DNA of 64,000 nucleotides, from NCBI RefSeq assembly GCF_003573695.1, contig NC_039358.1:158462920-158526919 (forward strand), written 5' to 3'. Numbering within the stretch: the first letter of the stretch is position 1; each line of letters starts with the position of its first letter. Positions 59,525 to 64,000 of the stretch are shown in pieces. Both the position numbers and the translations under genes were made by a program. The notes below the pieces were generated by a model. It did no database searches, was not told where the DNA came from, and worked only from the letters and a program-made list of their open reading frames with translations. Source of the DNA: Papaver somniferum (lineage: Eukaryota > Streptophyta > Magnoliopsida > Ranunculales > Papaveraceae).

Positions 59525-60261
59525 TGATCCTTCCTTTAGGCGTGTTTTCATGGGTTGTGTTACTTTATTTGATAAATTTATGTTTCAAGATGGGTGATGC
59601 CCTTCTACTATAAATGTGTTACCCCAAGATAGATGTAGATCTTTCCCGGTCAGTTGAAAATTTTCGTGATGTTTCCGGCGAGCTTTTTGTTCCCAAGTTT
59701 TAAAAGACTTGGATCAATTTTGAGCTATTTACTTCTCGCTTTTTGGAATAGGGTTTTTCTAGGTTAGTTATCAAAAAAATTTACTAAGTAGGATCATATA
59801 TCATCAATCAGCTCTCCAATATGCGTGCGGGTGTTACTCCCACTATCACTGTTACCGTTTGTGGCCCGGCGCTGTTAATGGACTCTGGCTCTGGTTACCA
59901 TATTCTGGTCACTATGATTCTGGTTAGCTAGTGTTATTTCTTGTATGTTCTTGTTTTGTTTATTTCATGTAATTTTGAGGTTTCCCTATTTATATATTGA
60001 AAACAAAAAATCAAGGGTGCATTTCCTTAAAAAGAAAATGAGATGAAAAAGTTATATGTATGCTAAAAGGAAAAACTAACATGAATACAGAATACAATCC
60101 ATTGGACACCTCGCAAATTATAAGTATTAATAACATGTTCTCGGTTAAATAATGATTGACCTTTTTATTTTCGCATAAGAAATCTAAAAGATGGAGAAGA
60201 TGATGATTCCAATGGGCATAGATAATTTGCTAGTGTTTGTTCCAATATTAGACCACCAAAC
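59525..60261. other. intergenic DNA, no recognisable gene
   Basis: No open frame of note, no terminal repeats. Nothing seen. Confidence 0.4.
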
Positions 60262-60263
60262 TA

Positions 60264-60576
60264 CTCCATCCGTTCTTTTTTAATAGGTCAGTTTTCTATA
60301 AATAAAAGTTTCAAAAAAATAGACCAGTTTCCTAATTGGGAAAGTCAAATATTATTTTAATTTTTTGGGACCACTTTTCTCTTAACTTCTTTTGATGACA
60401 AGTGTCATGTGGACCACTTCACTTTACTTTTTTTGTTAACAAGTGTAATGAGACCATTTCACTTCACTTCTTTTATTGACAAGTGTCATGTGGACCACTT
60501 TCAATGATTAGTTCTCTTAATTTCATTAAATTTCGTCTAAAAACAAAACTGGTCTATTAAAAAAGAACGGAGAGAG
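60264..60576. mobile_element. Stowaway-type (Tc1/mariner) MITE
   Basis: 313 bp. The left end CTCCATCCGTTCTTTTTTAA and the right end (minus strand CTCTCTCCGTTCTTTTTTAA) are inverted copies, continuing into a shared AATAG-x-CCAGTTTT block; TA is duplicated at 60262-60263 and 60577-60578. The interior has three degenerate copies of a GACAAGTGTCATGTGGACCA-type block. No coding. Confidence 0.9.
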
Positions 60577-60578
60577 TA

Positions 60579-61244
60579 ACAAATATGCTTGGAAAAATCT
60601 CAAATTTTAGAATTTGCTTATCATGGCCAAAATAGAACAAAGTGACAAAGCTTTGTGCAGCTCGGTTCAACTTTAGCCGCTGAGCGGCCAAGCCTTAGCC
60701 GCACATCTTTATCTAGACTTGTAACGCCTAGTAGATTTAACGGTTTTTATTTGATTTCCTAGATATATCTAGCCTCATTTCAACTCTCGCATTTTTTAAA
60801 TTTCTAATATCGAATAAATTTATTTGTAAAATTTGTTCCAACCAAGAGTTCTTCATCCTAGGTACATTGTAGAGAAGATTTACCCATTTGTAGAAAGTAG
60901 AAATTATGTCTTACGTTACCATTTCCTCTCCTTGGTGCAGAAAAACAAATGAGTGCTAATTTTTAGCAAGTCGATCACTAAAGTTCTACGAAGAAACCGA
61001 CGACCTTTGAAAATTAAATTTGCCGTGATCCTTGACTTATTTTGTTTTACAAGTTGCATGAAGAAAAACTCAAAGAAAATGACATAATATGAAAGCAAAA
61101 ACTTTCCTTAATTAAGAAGTTTGATTCAACCTCCTTAAGGTGTTGAACAGATTTAACTTTTACTTGTTGGTTAATTTTCCTCCATTACTATGAAGATGTT
61201 TAATTTTTAGCGTAAATTTCTTATAAGTTTATTTAATTGATTTC
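60579..61244. other. intergenic DNA, no recognisable gene
   Basis: AT-rich. Nothing seen apart from short frames. Confidence 0.4.
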
Positions 61245-61253
61245 AATTAGAAA

Positions 61254-61570
61254 AAACGGACAACTAGCTCAGCTGGTCATCCACGTTTTTTAAAGGTTTG
61301 ATGCGTTCCAGGAGGTCCCAGGTTCGAGTCATCGATAGTGCAATATTACAGAATTTGACATGGAAAGTAGATGTAGCTTGCCTCCCTTGCGACATAATCA
61401 CTATCAGCTCCCCTATCCGCTTCGGTTCCCTTGGCTCATTTCTCATGAGGCTTGCTGGTAGGCTAGCACGGCAATCTGTTCAACTGATGTAGTAGTGCGT
61501 TGTTGGAGCTTAGCTTGTTAGGCATCCTACTAGTTTCTTGTAATAATACTCTTATCCAATAATAAAATGT
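61254..61570 (+). mobile_element. tRNA-derived SINE
   Basis: A-box TAGCTCAGCTGG at 61265-61276 and B-box GGTTCGAGTC at 61321-61330, the internal promoter of RNA polymerase III, lie 44 bases apart. The 317-bp unit is flanked by AATTAGAAA at 61245-61253 and 61571-61579 and ends in an AT-rich tail (CAATAATAAAATGT). There is no coding capacity; it would use LINE enzymes. The A and B boxes are near consensus, so transcription is possible. Confidence 0.85.
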
Positions 61571-61579
61571 AATTAGAAA

Positions 61580-62287
61580 TAAAATATTGCATATAAAAAT
61601 TAATTTAGAAATTACATAATTAAAATTAAGAATAAAAACTATAAATTAAACTTTATTCATACGACATGATGTTAACTATTGAATTTCTTACTATCTGGAG
61701 TCATATTGGCCCCTCTGTATATCAAATCACCATAACCATTATATGATACGTGAGCTTGGTTAGTTTTGTAACCGGAAATTGAGTATGTCCGCAACGGGAA
61801 CCTTGAATATGCCCAAAATTTTAAGTAGAACAAGGTTGGGTAAATTCGTATATTGGATGATATCCCCAGGTATTCAAGAAATCTTGATGGAAACTCCGAT
61901 GAACATGGTACCCATTCATCATTAGAATTTTCACTATGGGTTGAAAATTTTGGATCCAAGTTCATGTTCTCTGCTTTCATTCTTTGTAGCTCCCCCATGT
62001 AAACAAGTTTTATTTGAAATGATTTAATTGTTCCACCAATTTCTCATTCGTGGACGATATACCCAAATAAGATTTAGATCGGTATAGACCTTATGAAACA
62101 GTTGGGAGCATCCATTATTTCTAGATCAAGATATAGTTGGTGATCACTCCCAAATCAAGGGCGGCAGTTGAGACCCAAACAATGAATCTCCTCCTCTAGG
62201 ATAAGTTAACATTGATGATCACCAGTAAAGGATGTCCGATGCATTTCTAAGTCTTCCAGTTGTAGTCATGTCCATCTCATAGGAACG
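61580..62287 (-). other. possible gene relic, unassigned
   Basis: A minus-strand frame of 108 codons (61672-61998) begins GELQRMKAENMNL, and short uninterrupted pieces of non-repetitive look continue at higher coordinates, such as SDHQLYLDLEIMDAPNCF near 62,100-62,160 and LLDQITENKRGNVRKVLMLI in 62645-62845 on the far side of the MITE. Stops intervene. It may be a decayed gene into which the MITE inserted; I could not name a family. Confidence 0.25.
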
Positions 62288-62290
62288 TTA

Positions 62291-62669
62291 GACTAACCCT
62301 ATGTTCTTCTAATCTAGCAGCTAGATTGGCCATCCACGTCAGCTAGGGCAATTTCCTAAGTCCTATGGGATGGCTAATCTAGCAGCTAGATTAGAAGACC
62401 ACGTCAGTGGGACCACCATCTAGCGCTGAACGGTTCAGCGCTTTAAATTTCAGCCGTTAGATCAGAAAATTTTCTCCCAACGCTGAATGGTTCAGCGTTT
62501 TGGTTATTTTTTGAGCGCTGAACGGTTCAGCTTTTGAAACTAACTGCTAGCAAATGTTAGGAGAGAGAAGTAGCAGGTACATGTGTTAACTTTTTTCCCA
62601 CACTTATTTTTTGATTTGCAACACTTTTTGGTTAATCTAGCAGCTCAATCTAGCCCATAGGGGTTAGCC
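62291..62669. mobile_element. PIF/Harbinger-type (Tourist-like) MITE with internal hairpins
   Basis: 379 bp with inverted ends GACTAACCCTATG (left) and GGCTAACCCCTATG (right, minus strand), both followed by CTAGCAGCTAGATT-like blocks. TTA is duplicated at 62288-62290 and 62670-62672. The interior holds three short palindromes: GCGCTGAACGGTTCAGCGC at 62423-62441, one at 62479-62499 with a 9-bp stem, and a partial one near 62515. Confidence 0.88.
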
Positions 62670-62886
62670 TTATATGTCTTCACCAGTTCTTTGGAACCAT
62701 TGTATGTAGTTAGACTTGTCTTCTCAAAACTTGGAATAAGCATTAAAACCTTTCTAACATTTCCTCTTTTATTTTCGGTAATTTGATCCAACAATGGTTG
62801 CACATTGTGGAGGATTCTGGACCGGTAAGTAAATATTTCATCCAATAATTATTTAATGCATATTTCCCCGAAAAATAAACGCCTAA

Positions 62887-63571
62887 GAGCATCCACAGTC
62901 ACGACCAAATTTGGAGACTATAACCAAATTTGGTCCGAAAGTGAAGCGTAGTGGAACATACTAAAGCTAAATTTGGTATGATTTTCTAGGGTTTGAGACC
63001 AAATGTAGTCGCCGACCCAGACTATAACTAAATTTAATGGAACGCAGGTATAGTGAGCGTTGTAGGTTAGGCATGGATATAACGAGCCTATAGGATTAAA
63101 CGTAAGTACAATGTGCGTTTGAGTGTGAAGCGCTAACACAAAGAACGTTTCAGTGGGGCGTTAATATAAAGTCCGCCAACCTAAACGTTCACAGAATGTA
63201 CGCCCCACTTCGAGCGTGAATAATACTCTCGCCTCATGTTTGTTTTTTCATGAAGCTCTCAATACCTCCGTCTCACACTTGGACTCATCACACTTTATGG
63301 TGATTTTGTCAACGCCTAACGTCTGCCGATGATAATACTTACGTCCCACTTCCAGCGTGAATAATACTTTCCCCCCATATATGCGTGCACAATAACTACG
63401 CCTAACCTTCATACGTTCGCTATAACTCCGTTCACTATCAGACGTTCACTATAACTACGTCAGACTAGATTTTAGTCTTTTACCGCTACGCTTCACCTCC
63501 AAAAAAGCCAAAAAAATTTAGCATTTGCTCTGCTTTCTAGTATTTAGTCTCGTCCATGACTGTGGTTGCTC
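62887..63571. mobile_element. PIF/Harbinger-type MITE, 685 bp
   Basis: Ends GAGCATCCACAGTCA (left) and GAGCAACCACAGTCA (right, minus strand) are inverted copies with one mismatch over 15 bases. TAA is duplicated at 62884-62886 and 63572-63574. The interior has repeated CACTATAACTACG-like and GCGTGAATAATAC-like blocks and no coding frame. Confidence 0.88.
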
Positions 63572-63574
63572 TAA

Positions 63575-64000
63575 GTACTTCAAAGGACTACATATCACAA
63601 CTCGCTAGAAAAAACCGTTTCACAAGTATAAAATCTTCACTTACATCTCTGAATAATGGATATATAGTTCACAAACAACATTATGTTTGTTTATTGTTAT
63701 GTGTTGCATTCTCCACACATGTTCATTTTTTTGCTATTGGTTGATATTTTTTTCCTAATTATCAGCATCAAACTTGACTTTGATTAGGTAACGTGTTTCA
63801 TCGAAACTTTTAAGAGTCTGACCCACTCGGAAATATGTATATCACAAAATATGAAAGTAAATTTTATATATATTAGTTTACTGGCCTAATTTTTATTTGA
63901 AAATAAAGATATAAAAGAGATTTAATCATATTTACCTCAACAATGCCCATTGACCATGAATTCTTGGCGCCCTTAGTTATGTGAGATCAAGTCAAATGAA
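63575..64000. other. intergenic DNA, no recognisable gene
   Basis: AT-rich to the window edge. Nothing seen. Confidence 0.4.

Noticed and set aside
61261..61333. A tRNA gene
   Set aside because: The boxes are present, but cloverleaf pairing is poor and the unit continues to a tailed end with target duplications, so it is a SINE.

Overview
This window is nuclear DNA from a flowering plant, almost certainly a repeat-rich eudicot. The evidence is nested LTR retrotransposons of the Tat, Athila and Copia-like types, plant LINEs, a TRIM, a tRNA-derived SINE, Stowaway- and PIF/Harbinger-type MITEs, spliced genes with GT-AG introns, and a plant GPI-anchored SPARK-type protein gene. The species cannot be fixed from the sequence alone; a basal eudicot such as a poppy relative is only a guess. 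There is no prokaryotic or organellar signature.

Layout. 1-5,813: minus-strand Tat-lineage Ty3/gypsy element (3' end outside the window), decayed, inserted into a partial LTR (5,814-6,525) that itself interrupts an old LINE (6,526 to about 8,105). 8.1-12.0 kb: mostly decayed DNA with two more LINE relics. 12,029-32,708: a large plus-strand Tat-like element with LTRs of about 3.25 kb and target duplication AGAGT, having gag but no recognisable pol. Its left LTR is split by a gag-only LTR element (14,299-22,548, target duplication TCATC). 32,926-48,269: a 5'-truncated LINE with a 12-bp target duplication, split by a young, nearly intact 12-kb Athila element (35,836-47,835, target duplication GCTAA).

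48,297-54,205 is the most unusual part: a unit of about 5.9 kb with imperfect terminal inverted repeats. It carries a plant-mobile-domain (PMD) gene, a small two-exon gene of 139 aa, and about 25 short palindromes of 32-36 bp (half-site close to GCCGGCAAGGTAA) in three clusters: inside intron 1 of the PMD gene, between the two genes, and after the second gene. I see no transposase. It could be a non-autonomous or unrecognised DNA transposon that carries host-type genes.

54.2-64.0 kb is genic or gene-proximal DNA. It holds one clear conserved gene on the minus strand (55,144-56,673, two exons, GPI-anchored SPARK-type protein resembling Arabidopsis At4g28100) and a set of small non-autonomous elements: a TRIM (59,176-59,519), a Stowaway MITE (60,264-60,576), a SINE (61,254-61,570) and two PIF/Harbinger-type MITEs (62,291-62,669 and 62,887-63,571). 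Most element borders are supported by target duplications read directly from the sequence. All identities and alignments were judged by eye.
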